49,948 bases of DNA from Ornithinibacillus scapharcae TW25 (lineage in GTDB: Bacteria; Bacillota; Bacilli; Bacillales; Amphibacillaceae): NCBI RefSeq assembly GCF_000190475.1, contig NZ_AEWH01000014.1, positions 1 to 49,948 of the forward strand, given 5' to 3'. The notes beneath the pieces are model-generated. The model was not told where the DNA came from. It saw only the letters and a program-made list of their open reading frames with translations, and searched no databases. Positions 1 through 10,365 of this stretch are shown here, one piece after another. The translations under genes and the position numbers were made by a program. Numbering within the stretch: position 1 is the first letter of the stretch; the number at the start of each line of letters is the position of its first letter.

Positions 1-230
1 ACGTACACACTCGCCAGAATTAAGCCGAATTTGTCTATTTTTGCAGGTTTAAGTAAATTTTTTTTAACCTGGGAAAATTTATTGAAAAAGGATGAATTAA
101 TAAAAGGTTTTCACTTGAAATGTACGAGTATCATTAAAACTCTAGAAAAGAAGGGAAATTTGTCCTTCCTTTCTTAAGTTTTTTCTATAAATTTAAATAG
201 AGATGTAGATATCATAGGAATGGTTTGGAA

Positions 231-262
231 AGGGGATCAGTTTCGCAGACTGACACCCTCTT
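231..262 (-). terminator. Possible weak terminator after the ABC permease genes
   Basis: On the minus strand GGGTGTCAGT can pair with ACTGATCCCC across a short loop, with one mismatch, and is followed by only a short T stretch. It lies just beyond the last ABC permease gene. The rest of positions 1-307 shows no convincing gene on either strand; a second T-rich hairpin around 43-75 has no clear partner gene. Confidence 0.35.
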
Positions 263-307
263 CTGTAAGTTGTGATTCGTTCAAAAAGGATGATAGAAGT
301 ATCATAA

Positions 308-1039
308 TTATTTTGATAGAATAATACGTTCCTTCGTAAGATAAATGGAATAGAACCAAACTAATATCCAGGTGAAGACTGTTAACAATGCACAAAGAAG
401 TGAAAATTTCCATGAACTAATATCTAGATATCCTGTAAGTGACCCCACAGGTATACCAATTAATAACAACATTCCAACGAGATAAGAAGGTGCAATTGAC
501 AATTCTGAGCTAAGAATCATCGACAATTGTACTGTAAATATTGTTAACCCTAAGTACATAAGTGGTGTAATCAAAAAGATAGTAAATAATAATGCTGCCG
601 GTATCGTTATTAGTTTACTAACTGCATATGTAGCTATTAATGATGAAACAAATGAAATGGTAAAGGTCGGTACAAACACCGCAAAACTTTTCCCTAACCA
701 AATTTCTTCTTGTCTAAGTTGCGTAGATAATAATGCAGATATTACGCCATTTGCCTTTTCTCGGGTAAATGGCCCACTGGTAAAAAGAGGTATACTTATT
801 ATCAGTGGTGCCATAGCCAATAATAAGAGAATGTGGAATGTAATTATCTGATAAATATGATCATCATTTTGCCCATTCATCCAGGTCATATTTGGCAAGA
901 TAAAATTAGTCATCAATATGGCTAGTATTATAAGTATTCCAAACAAAAAAAGGAGAATATTATAGGACTTCCATTTAATAAATTCATTATAATCACGCTT
1001 AAACACGACGGATATTCTTTTAAATTTTAACTTTGACAT
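308..1039 (-). CDS. ABC-2 type transporter permease
   Basis: Integral membrane subunit of an ABC exporter, about 243 aa with six hydrophobic segments and no other domain. I place the start at the ATG at 1039 (MSKLKFKR...). A strong AAGGAGGAT lies upstream, although the spacing is somewhat long, and the frame continues upstream without a better start. It overlaps the end of the second permease by 13 bp, so the two are translationally coupled. With the ATPase at 1767-2696 it forms a three-gene exporter directly behind the polyketide operon. That position suggests polyketide export or self-protection; the substrate is inferred only. Confidence 0.82.
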   Translation of the reverse strand: MSKLKFKRISVVFKRDYNEFIKWKSYNILLFLFGILIILAILMTNFILPNMTWMNGQNDDHIYQIITFHILLLLAMAPLIISIPLFTSGPFTREKANGVISALLSTQLRQEEIWLGKSFAVFVPTFTISFVSSLIATYAVSKLITIPAALLFTIFLITPLMYLGLTIFTVQLSMILSSELSIAPSYLVGMLLLIGIPVGSLTGYLDISSWKFSLLCALLTVFTWILVWFYSIYLTKERIILSK

Positions 1040-1770
1040 GATAAAACAATATCCTCCTTGTTTAGTTTCGAACGATTTGCCATACAAATCAGATACAAAA
1101 TTAATGCGATAGCAATATTCCCCAAAAAGAATAATGGCGTATCTAACGAGATTACATTACGGGCTAAAAGGTTTATAAAAAGTGCAGAAATTGAAGGTAG
1201 AAATATGGAGGCAATTACTATTCCATTCTCAACATTTCCTACAAGCCCAACAAAATGAATCAATAAGCTTAAACAGAAGAACATAACTGGTACTGCTAAA
1301 TATGTACTTAATAAAATCCAAATATTAGTGGATGCAAAAAAGCTTGAGGATAGATAAGTCAAGCTAAAATATTCAGTTAGCAGATACGGAATGAAAACCC
1401 CGATAAGTAATCCAGGGATAAACAGGGCAACACTCTTGGCTACCCAAACTTCTTTTACACTTGATGCTGTAGCTAGTAGGGATTCAATCACTTTATTGAC
1501 TTTATCACGTGTTAGAGGAACTGAAAACAAAACACAATAATTAATCCCTGTTAAAATGAACGCAGTGCTATAACCAATGATTCCTATGTAATAACTAAGA
1601 CTACTTTTATTGATTAAACCGTTACTCATGATTGGTTCAATAATTAGCTTTGATCCAATTAAACCAATGGCCAAAGCACATATTAATACAATTCCCAAAT
1701 ACACAATAATCAAAGATTTGAATTGAAAGATACTTCTTAAACTGGCATTAATTATTGGCCCCATTCTCAT
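1027..1770 (-). CDS. ABC-2 type transporter permease
   Basis: Second membrane subunit of the same exporter, 247 aa with about six hydrophobic helices. A cytoplasmic stretch around residues 85-100 (RDKVNKVIESLLAT) resembles the corresponding region of the other permease (REKANGVISALLST), so the two are diverged paralogues that probably form a heterodimer. Its ATG overlaps the stop codon of the ATPase gene (ATGA), and its own end overlaps the next permease. There is no sign of truncation. Family membership is clear from topology and context; the transported molecule is unknown. Confidence 0.82.
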   Translation of the reverse strand: MRMGPIINASLRSIFQFKSLIIVYLGIVLICALAIGLIGSKLIIEPIMSNGLINKSSLSYYIGIIGYSTAFILTGINYCVLFSVPLTRDKVNKVIESLLATASSVKEVWVAKSVALFIPGLLIGVFIPYLLTEYFSLTYLSSSFFASTNIWILLSTYLAVPVMFFCLSLLIHFVGLVGNVENGIVIASIFLPSISALFINLLARNVISLDTPLFFLGNIAIALILYLICMANRSKLNKEDIVLSCQS

Positions 1771-2696
1771 TTATCCTCAGCCTCCCTTACAATATTATTG
1801 TACATTTCCTCCAAAGAAGATTCTTTTTTAGCAACTTCATCTACTTCAATACCAACTTTCACCAACTGATTAATGATGTCAGAAGTTTTAACATTAATGG
1901 ACGGGGTAAATAATAGATTGCCGTCTTGTATTTTATAAAAACCAAAATCTTTCTTTTGCTTAATCTCGTCTAAATTATCTTGATTTATTTCGCTACTCGT
2001 ATGCACTGTAAGAACATTTTTACCCATCTGCTTTCGCAATTCATCCAGATGGCCATATAATTTGATTTCACCCTTATCGAGCAAAGCAATTCGATTACAA
2101 ATTTTTTGTACTTCATCCATATTATGAGAACTGAAAAATACTGTCTTTTTTTCATTTTGAACAATATCCAATAATATTTTCCTTATGTCCAACTGTGCAG
2201 AAGGGTCAATTCCAGATGTTGGCTCGTCCAGAATTAGAACTTCCGGATCATGGACAAGAGCCCTTGCTAGAGCTAATCTCTGTCTCATCCCTTTAGAAAA
2301 TGTTTGTGCCTTATCTCTCGCTCGATCAGCTAGACCGACAAGTTCTAATACTTTCCCTATTTTCTTTTTATCTACCGACTTTTCATAAATCATTTGATAA
2401 TATTCGAGATTAGCAATTGCAGTCATATTGTCATATAACCCATCCCCATCAATAACAAAACCAACTTTTTTTCTAGCTTCATCATCTGCAACATCACGCC
2501 CCATAATGGTCGCACTACCAGAATCGTATTTATATAATCCTAATAAAATTCTTATTGTAGTAGTTTTTCCAGCCCCATTTGGTCCAATGAAACCAAATAT
2601 ATCTCCTTGTTCTACTTCAAAACTTATCCCTTTTAAAATGTCACGGTCTTGAAGGGATTTTTTTATATCCTTTACTTCAATTGCTAATTTATGCAT
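1767..2696 (-). CDS. ABC transporter ATP-binding protein
   Basis: Cytoplasmic ATPase of 309 aa that powers the two downstream permeases. Visible motifs are the Walker A GPNGAGKTT near residue 40, a signature-like SKGMRQRLALARAL, Walker B VLILDEP and a switch histidine in FFSSHNMDEV. The 80-residue C-terminal extension is typical of bacitracin/lantibiotic-resistance and drug-export ATPases of the BcrA/CcmA type. The start is supported by AAAGAGG seven bases upstream. It begins downstream of the polyketide operon terminator, so it probably has its own promoter in 2697-2770 or relies on read-through. Confidence 0.9.
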   Translation of the reverse strand: MHKLAIEVKDIKKSLQDRDILKGISFEVEQGDIFGFIGPNGAGKTTTIRILLGLYKYDSGSATIMGRDVADDEARKKVGFVIDGDGLYDNMTAIANLEYYQMIYEKSVDKKKIGKVLELVGLADRARDKAQTFSKGMRQRLALARALVHDPEVLILDEPTSGIDPSAQLDIRKILLDIVQNEKKTVFFSSHNMDEVQKICNRIALLDKGEIKLYGHLDELRKQMGKNVLTVHTSSEINQDNLDEIKQKKDFGFYKIQDGNLLFTPSINVKTSDIINQLVKVGIEVDEVAKKESSLEEMYNNIVREAEDK

Positions 2697-2773
2697 AATT
2701 TACCTCTTTTCCTAACGTTTTACTAAAAGCATCGTGTAAGGAGTTTTTAGTTAGTTCAACCCCATATTTGAAA

Positions 2774-2819
2774 TAAAAAAGTTCAGATGAAGAAATTCTA
2801 ATCTAAGAATTTCTTCATC
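2774..2819 (-). terminator. Strong intrinsic terminator ending the polyketide operon
   Basis: A perfect 14-bp inverted repeat, GATGAAGAAATTCT (2786-2799) and AGAATTTCTTCATC (2806-2819), is followed on the minus strand by TTTTTTAT. It lies 61 bp after the synthase stop codon and separates the synthase from the ABC exporter genes. Confidence 0.9.
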
Positions 2820-2879
2820 CCATAGAAACACATATGTGATCCTCTTAATCTATATTTTTGCTTAACTAGTATTTAGATG

Positions 2880-5800
2880 TTATCTCTTCATTTTGATACT
2901 CTCGTCTACTTCATCTTTTAATATTTCTAGTATTCTTTCCTCAGATTGACTTTTATCAATAAATACATGATCTCCAGCCATGGTGTATAGCTTAAATGAT
3001 TCAGTTGTTATATCGTCCCATGCATTCATATCATCTAATAGAACCCTTTCATCGTCGACTCCGTGGAAACCAACAATAGGAATATGGAACTCTTCAGATT
3101 GATCATATACATACCTTTCAACAATACGGTACGCGGATACGATCAATGGCAATGTTAGTTTCGTTCCCTCTAGTAGGTCATTGATTGCCTCCTCATCTAT
3201 CCCCCATCCTCTCATAAAGGCTTTACTTACTAAATCAGAAGATGCAGTAGCCTTAATTTCTTCAAAATCAGGGATATGATCGATACCAAGTAGTTTTAAT
3301 TCACTTAAAATCTCCATTAAGCTTGTATTCGGTAATACTGGCGAAGTATAACCAGATACAAATAACTTTTGAAAATCAACATCTGATATTTTAGAAAGTT
3401 TATATGCCATCCGATAAGCAAACAATGAACCCCAGCTATGACCAAATGTCATACAAGGTTTTTCAGTAAGGACGTCTCCCAAGGCATCGATAAGTGTATC
3501 GATAAATTCATCTATGTCTGTTGATATACTTTCATTCATTCTCTCAAAGTCGAAGCCTGGGAGCTTTATAGGACAAACTTCGATTTCTGGACCAAGTCTT
3601 TCCTGCCACTCTCTATACATATCCGCACTTCCAAATCCATAAGGAAAACAGAAAATACGGACTTTCGCTTCAGCATTAGGTTTGTAGTCATAAATCCAAG
3701 TCTCTATACTGTCAACCGCCTGATTATTCTCCTTAGATTTTAGTTGTCCTGCAAATTCTTCTCCCCCAGGTAGGAATTGAGTCAGTGTTAATGCAACCTC
3801 TGTTATAGTTGTTGACTGAATCAAATCTACAAATGATAAGGATGTATCTAATAGCTGGGTTAGTTTACCATGGAATTGTAATCCCATCATCGAATCTAAT
3901 CCATATTCATCCATTGGAGTACTGATATCTAATTCTTCTGGCTCCATTTCAACAATAGAAGCAAATATTTCACGGACATAGTTAGTTAACATATCCAATC
4001 TTTCTTCAGTATCTGCCGCTTCATACCTTCTTAAGAATGAACTTTCCTCTTTTGTTCTTGAGGCAGGTGCTGCTTCCATAAGTTCCTTCATAGCACCAAG
4101 ATATGCTTCATTAAACTCCTTTAACACAACTCCATCAAGAGAGATTAACGTTTTACCAGATCCATCTAATAGTTTAATTACACCCTTAATCTCACCTTGT
4201 TCATCATCGTACTGGAATACATTAATGTACGCATATAACGATTCCGTTCGCTGTATCGATTTGAGTGTCGAATCTCCTAATCTAGAAATCATAAATTTTT
4301 TATTTTCCGACATCGAATCAATAGGCACGAAGTTAAATACTTGCGCACAACTATCGATTACCCCTGGATGAATACTCAAGGCATAGTCTTCTTCTTTTAC
4401 TGCATTATTTTTAATCTTTATTAAGGCTTCGCTTTCTTGATACCAAATTTCATCAACCCATTGGACAGATGGACCAAATCGGAACCCACGTTGTTCCAGA
4501 ATATTATAAAAACTTTCTCCAGAATTATTGCCCTGGTAATTGGATTTGATAGCGTTAATAGCAACTGTATCCGTTATATCAACATCCTTCTTATCCATGG
4601 TCATGGTTCCTTTTACGTGTAAGTTCCACGACCTCTGTTCTTTACTCTTACTATGAAATTGGTATTCAATAACCTGGTTCTTATCTTCTAATACTAATAA
4701 TATCTCTTTTACCTCATTCTCAAAGATCATCATTGGACTGATAAATTCCATATCTTTAACAACGTAATTCACCTTATCTTGGAGATTATTTACGGTATCT
4801 GCAAGCATTTCAGTATAGTATCCGACATGAACGACACCCGAATTATCGATAAGCTCTGGTAAATTTTGATAGTTAAATATAAATGAATATTGCTTTTGTC
4901 GATATGGTAAGTCTATTTCCTTTCCTTTTAATGGATTAATGGTATTGGAAATATTCGTATCCATATTCAATTCTTCGAGAGAAGGTGGAGCAATCCAGAA
5001 TTTTGTCTTTGCAAAAGGATAATTCGGCAATACTGGCTTATGATAGGAGAAGCCTTGATAATAACTATTCCAATTAATTGTAGAGCCTAGACACAATAAT
5101 TTCCCGAGTCCTTGCAATAACTCTACAAAACTATTATATCCATCACTAACTAATGGAATACATACGACATCTTCCTTTTCGAATAATAAGCTTTTATTCC
5201 CATTAGAAGAAGTTGGATCACCTATAACAACAATATGGCGATACCCTTGTTGATATAGTGAATCTAGTGATTTTTCATAGTTAATGGTGGAAGTAAGATT
5301 CTTCTTCCAGTCATCGACGGTAAGTTTCTTTGAGCTACGAAGTGCTTCACCTGTATTTGCCAATACATATCGACATTTTGGTTTGGAGAAAACATCATCA
5401 CTAATACTCTCTCCATACGCTTCTATATCAGTTTCAAATAAACCTGAAGGCATACCAAATTCCTCATATTGCTCAGTTTCAATACCCATTTTAGTAAATT
5501 GCAATGATGCTTTCTCCAAATCAGATGCTCGACCAGATATTATAATCTCATTTTGGGAATACGAACCCGAAATATATACTCCTTCCATATCTCCTTGTAG
5601 GACTTCTTCTACCTGTTCCAACTCTGCAAAAACTCTAGAAAATTTTATATCCAATTTTCTAGTCAACTTCTGAGCTTCTACAAATAGTTTAACAGCCGTC
5701 TCTATATTCATGACGCCAGCAGTTACGGCAGCAATATAATTTCCAGTTCTTTCACCAAATGTAATTTCTGGTTTAATGCCAAGCGATTCCAATAATCGCA

Positions 5801-7792
5801 TCATGGCATATTCTACTACGAACAAGTACATGTACTTAACATCCTGCTTGTCGTCAGAATAATCCTTTTTCAGAAAAGCATCCATTAGTCCTGAACCATA
5901 GTACGGTTCGAAGTATTCTAAACAACGATTAAACTCTTCCTCAAAAATAGAAAACATGTGATAAATATCGACTGCGTTTTCTAGTATTTCTTCCGCATTA
6001 CCCCCGAAGATAAAAGCAATTTTTGGAGGGAATTGTTCATTAATTTTTGCATAATAAGTCTGTCCGTTATGTAATTCATTAAAGGTTGATCGGTTTACAA
6101 TATTACTTTCAATTATTTGATTAATTCTGTTTCCATTATGATCACCAGACTTGTCCGATCCCACCCGTGCTAAATATTCTTTAAACCGTCCTCTGAAGTC
6201 ATCTGCGTGCTTCCCTATAAATACAGCACGGTGAGCATAATTCGGACGACAAGCATTCGCGACATAACAAACATCCTTAATATTTGCTTCAGGGTGGTTC
6301 TGGAAATACTCGTCATATCTTGCTACTAATTCCTGTAACGCATTTTCATCTTTTGCACTTAAATGTAATAAGTAAGATGGAAAACGATCATGATTCGGTA
6401 ACTCCTTCTTTGGAGATTCTGACAGGATAATATGAGCATTTGTCCCACTAAAGCCAAATGAACTAATACCGGCAATTCTTTCTTTCCCTTCTGGAACAAA
6501 CCATGGAGTATGTTCACGAGGTAGCTTTGCTGGTATTTTCTCAAAATTAATTCGTGGATTCGGCACATCTGAATTTGTAATAGGTGGTATCTCCTTATGA
6601 TAAAGGCTTAGGACAACCTTCATTACGGATGCTACTCCCGCTGCACTTTCGAGATGTCCAATATTCCCTTTAACAGCACCAATCATTAAAGGATTCACTC
6701 TATTTTCACTTTGGAATACTTCTGTAATTGCGCCAACCTCAATAGGATCTCCTAGAGGTGTTCCTGTACCATGAGCTTCTAAGTAACTAACTTCATCTGG
6801 TTTAATATTACATGCCGCTAAGGCAGACTCCATAACCATCTTCTGTGCTTTTCCATTCGGAACAGTTAAGCCACTGCTAGCACCATCATTATTTACGGAG
6901 CCACCACGAATTAACGCATAAATAGTATCTCCATCTTTTTTGCATCCTCAAGTCTTTTTAATACTAGGATGCCGCAGCCTTCACCTCGTCCGTAACCAGA
7001 TCCATTCGCATCGAAAGGTTTACATTTTCCATCTTTTGAAATAGCGTTCATCATACTTAAATTAGACATGACAATCGGTGAGAGCATTAAATTCACTCCA
7101 CCTGCTAACGCCATATTACATTCTCCTCGGCGCAAGGATTCAACTGCTATATGAGTACTTACTAAGGAAGATGAGCAAGCCGTATCAATCGACATGGATG
7201 GACCATTAAAACCAAGGACATACGATATTCTCCCGGAAGCAATACTTGCGGTAGTTCCTGTTCCGATGTATTGATTAACTTTAGATTGATCCTGTGGAAG
7301 CATAGCATATTCATTCGTTCCAGATATCCCAATAAATACACCCGTTTTACTTCCCTTAAGTTGATTTGGGTTTTGGCCAGCATTTTCGAGAGATTCCCAA
7401 CATACCTCTAATAACTGACGTTGCTGTGGATCCATAGAATTTGCTTCAGCGGATGATATTTTAAAGAATCTCGCATCAAACTCCGATACATCACGTTGTA
7501 AAAAGTTACCTTGCTTCACATACATTTTACCGATTGTATCTGGTGAAGGATCATAATGTTCTTCTGCATCCCATCTATCTCCGGGAATATCCACAATAGT
7601 ATCTTCACCCTTTTTCAATAGTTCCCAATATTCCTCTGGTGAGTTACAACCGCCTGGAAATCTACATGCCATTCCAACAACAGCTACCGGTTCTAAATTT
7701 CGATTTTGATTAGCTTCTTCTAGTTGTTTACGTAATTTTTGAATAGTAAAAAGCGACTGCTTTAATAATTTGTTGTTCGATGAATCCTGCAT
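2880..7792 (-). pseudogene. Type I polyketide synthase (KS, degenerate AT, DH, ACP, TE), interrupted by a -1 frameshift
   Basis: If the frame is restored the product is 1,637 aa. Order: N-terminal coiled coil (10-30); ketosynthase (about 33-460) with Cys206 in DTACSSS, His341 and His380; an AT-like region (about 590-900) whose GHSxG is replaced by GERTG (680-684), so no catalytic Ser-His; a hotdog dehydratase (about 950-1225) with His989 and Asp1147 in HPGVIDSC; an ACP with Ser1301 in YGLDSMM; a thioesterase with Ser1453 in GHSWG and His1609. The frame breaks at 6936-6941, an A6 run on the coding strand. One more A gives the conserved AKKDGDTIYALI. The zero-frame bases form the slippery heptamer A-AAA-AAG, so a sequencing error, a real mutation and ribosomal frameshifting all remain possible. 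Start 7792 has GGAG upstream. Being AT-less, it would need malonyl transfer in trans. Confidence 0.9.
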
Positions 7793-7796
7793 TAAA

Positions 7797-8633
7797 TTAT
7801 TCTCCTCTCACTATTAAATTTTCATTCGGATAACCTGCAACGTAAACAACTGGTGGGCCGTTTTTCTCCATTTTCACCATGTCTACTTCCCAGGTGTAAC
7901 CCTCTACTTGGATGGTATCTGTAATCTGTTTTAATTCATCTTTTGTATAAACTCGAACAATCGAAATAAATGTGTCAAACATCATTACTAATGGTGCAAT
8001 CGGAATTAAGTAGGTAATTAGTAGTCTTCCCATAACGGTCAAAGGTTTTCCTTTCATTACCTTCGCGAAATGAAACCAATAGAAGATTAAAAACAATGGA
8101 GAAAGAAGTAATAGAATAGGAAGTGTAATCCACGCGAATGTGGGAGGCATTAACATAACCTCTCCAACAACAATACCCTCACGTTTCTCTGCTGCATTTT
8201 TAAGGATGTTTGTAGCAACAGTTGGATTCATGTGATGGAACCCACCAAATATAGTTCTTACACCAGTTAAATTACTCGGCACTTCTGCTGCATCAACTGA
8301 TTCACGATAATATTCTACTTGTCCTATAAAGTCCTTTGAAACTCTCTCAGCAGATTCTTTATTCGGAAACTTATCTGTAAATGTAAGTTTAATAGACTTA
8401 TTTTCTTCTTGGACCTCATCTATCATACTAAGCCATGGTCCGCCTGCACCTGAACATAAATCTACAATTTGGTTGGAATTCGTCTTCGCCATTACTTTTT
8501 TAACGACGGGAATGATTTGCGTAAAAAAACTCTCTTTAGATGCCATTGAATAAAGTACATCGGTAATAAGATCTCTAGTAAATTTCGGAAACCATTCAAA
8601 ATCCATAAGTTCAAACAATTGAACTCTTTTCAT
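7797..8633 (-). CDS. Methyltransferase-like protein with C-terminal membrane segments
   Basis: Protein of 278 aa. The glycine-rich SAM-binding motif VDLCSGAGGPW lies at residues 57-67, followed by acidic strands expected for a class I Rossmann methyltransferase. From about residue 165 there are two strongly hydrophobic segments, unusual for a soluble methyltransferase and suggesting membrane attachment. I chose the ATG at 8633 because GGAAGG sits eight bases upstream; an upstream ATG at 8654 lacks this. The stop is four bases before the synthase start, so the two are coupled. It may methylate the polyketide or a carrier-bound intermediate, but no substrate can be read from the sequence. Confidence 0.75.
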   Translation of the reverse strand: MKRVQLFELMDFEWFPKFTRDLITDVLYSMASKESFFTQIIPVVKKVMAKTNSNQIVDLCSGAGGPWLSMIDEVQEENKSIKLTFTDKFPNKESAERVSKDFIGQVEYYRESVDAAEVPSNLTGVRTIFGGFHHMNPTVATNILKNAAEKREGIVVGEVMLMPPTFAWITLPILLLLSPLFLIFYWFHFAKVMKGKPLTVMGRLLITYLIPIAPLVMMFDTFISIVRVYTKDELKQITDTIQVEGYTWEVDMVKMEKNGPPVVYVAGYPNENLIVRGE

Positions 8634-8693
8634 TTCAAATACCTTCCTTTCCATTTTTTATTTTCAGAGATAATTCTCTTACTTACATACTTG

Positions 8694-9962
8694 TTAATGG
8701 TCTGACTTTCGCAAAATTATGGATGTATTAATGCCACCAAATCCAAAGGAGTTACTCATCACTGTATCTATTTCTACATTGATAGAATGACTACCTGCAA
8801 AACGCAAATCGGGATCAATTGGGTTTTCTAAATTCAGATTAGGATGAATAAAGCCGTTTTTCATCTGCTCTATGCATGCAATAAGCTCGATTATACCTGC
8901 AGAAGTAAGGCAATGTCCGGTCATACTCTTGGTAGAATTAATCCAAATTCGATTAATCTCATTTTTAAAAACAGATTTTATCGAACGTGCTTCTATTTCA
9001 TCACCTAATGGTGTAGAAGTAGCATGTGCATTAATGTAATCAATATCTGATATCGATATATTACTTTCGAGTAATGCCTTTTTCATAACAGCAACCTCAC
9101 CACTCTCCCTCGCATCAGATAGACGATTACCATCTAAGATCATTGCCCCGCCAGCTAACTCTGCCAGTATATCGGCCCCCCTATTTTTAGCTGATTGAAT
9201 CGATTCTAAAATCAAGCATCCGCTTCCCTGCCCATAAATAAATCCATCATGGTCAGCGTCAAAAGGTCGGCAAGCCGCTTTGGGATCTTTTACCCCATTA
9301 CCACCAAGTGCCCCAAGATTATAAAAGCTCTGTAGTTCGATTGGTGAAAGATCTGACATTGGCCCAGCCACTAAACACTGATCAGCATAACCTGTTTTAA
9401 TTAGTCTATAAGCCTGAAGCAAAGCAGAGTTTCCACTTGCAGAAGCCCCGCCTACCGTATAGCCTTCACCATGAATATTAAACAGCTCACTGAGCGTTGC
9501 CATAATATTCGTATCAAAAAACTGTAATGCATAGTTAGGGCTCACAAATTCTAGATTATCGAAATGTCGCTCAGCAGTATTAAAATTGAGATTCTGTGAA
9601 AGGTTACTTCCAGCTACTATAATGGAGGTTCTACTTGTTGGAGGTTGTTCTAAGCTTAATCCTGCGCATTCCATTGCTTGCAGTGCTGCAGCGACTACTG
9701 TCTCCATCATGAGAGGAGCACGTCTCGTCATTTTTTTTACTCTATTAATCATGTCTATTGAAAAATTTGCGTCTAATAAATAGTTTCTTAATGAGAAATC
9801 TTTTATTTCTGCTCCGATGTTCACTCCAAGTCCTGTTCTACTATCCTTCAGTTGACTAACTCCCGACTTGCCAGTCCTCAAAGCTTCTGTGAACTCCTCG
9901 CTATTATGACCAATAGAACAAACTATGCCATAGCCTGTTATTGCTACCCCTTGATTATTCAT
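8694..9962 (-). CDS. pksF: Decarboxylating ketosynthase-like protein (Cys to Ser), PksF type
   Basis: Stand-alone KAS II-fold protein of 422 aa. The usual active-site TACASG is GASASG here, with Ser174 in place of Cys; His313 (NAHATST) and His350 (MTGHCLTSAG) are kept. A KS lacking the nucleophile but keeping both histidines is the hallmark of the enzyme that decarboxylates malonyl-ACP to acetyl-ACP in HMG-CoA-synthase cassettes (PksF in B. subtilis). Its neighbours, an ACP and two PksH/PksI-like enzymes, support this reading. AGGAG lies eight bases before the ATG. The length is normal for the family. Confidence 0.85.
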   Translation of the reverse strand: MNNQGVAITGYGIVCSIGHNSEEFTEALRTGKSGVSQLKDSRTGLGVNIGAEIKDFSLRNYLLDANFSIDMINRVKKMTRRAPLMMETVVAAALQAMECAGLSLEQPPTSRTSIIVAGSNLSQNLNFNTAERHFDNLEFVSPNYALQFFDTNIMATLSELFNIHGEGYTVGGASASGNSALLQAYRLIKTGYADQCLVAGPMSDLSPIELQSFYNLGALGGNGVKDPKAACRPFDADHDGFIYGQGSGCLILESIQSAKNRGADILAELAGGAMILDGNRLSDARESGEVAVMKKALLESNISISDIDYINAHATSTPLGDEIEARSIKSVFKNEINRIWINSTKSMTGHCLTSAGIIELIACIEQMKNGFIHPNLNLENPIDPDLRFAGSHSINVEIDTVMSNSFGFGGINTSIILRKSDH

Positions 9963-9994
9963 CTATGACACTCCTAATCGATACCAACACAGAT

Positions 9995-10261
9995 TCAGCT
10001 ATTAATATGTAATTCATCGATTGCTATGTCGATAATTTCTACAATATCCTGGATATTCTTTGCTTCTCCAAATTTAATCATCGGTATAGAAACATTGATG
10101 CTTTCTAATGTGGTAATAATGATTTCTGCACGGTCTATTGAGTTGGCCCCTAAATCTTGTAAACTATCTTCTATCGTAATTTTTTCGCCTTCCAGTTCTG
10201 GAACAATTTCATATATACTTTCTAATAGAACCTCAAATATTTCATTTTTTGACATATTCAT
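9995..10261 (-). CDS. acpK: Acyl carrier protein, AcpK type
   Basis: Acidic 88-aa four-helix carrier protein with the phosphopantetheine attachment site Ser41 in DLGANSIDRAE. Stand-alone carriers beside a decarboxylating KS donate the acetyl unit in polyketide beta-branching (AcpK in the bacillaene system). It lies 32 bp upstream of the KS gene on the same strand. The start may be the ATG at 10261 or the one at 10255; AAGGAT is better spaced for 10255. It needs a phosphopantetheinyl transferase encoded elsewhere. Confidence 0.88.
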   Translation of the reverse strand: MNMSKNEIFEVLLESIYEIVPELEGEKITIEDSLQDLGANSIDRAEIIITTLESINVSIPMIKFGEAKNIQDIVEIIDIAIDELHINS

Positions 10262-10365
10262 CTACATCCTTTTTTAATTCAATTTGTTTATACTGATTAT
10301 TGAAAGACTTCTAAAGCACCATGTTAGATAGAATCTATTTTTAGTTAGGTTACATCGAATACGAA

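Noticed and set aside
5284-5673. 129-codon plus-strand frame inside the synthase gene
   Set aside because: It is a shadow of the synthase reading frame on the other strand, without a ribosome site; the same holds for the plus-strand frames opposite the tape-measure gene (33445-35247).
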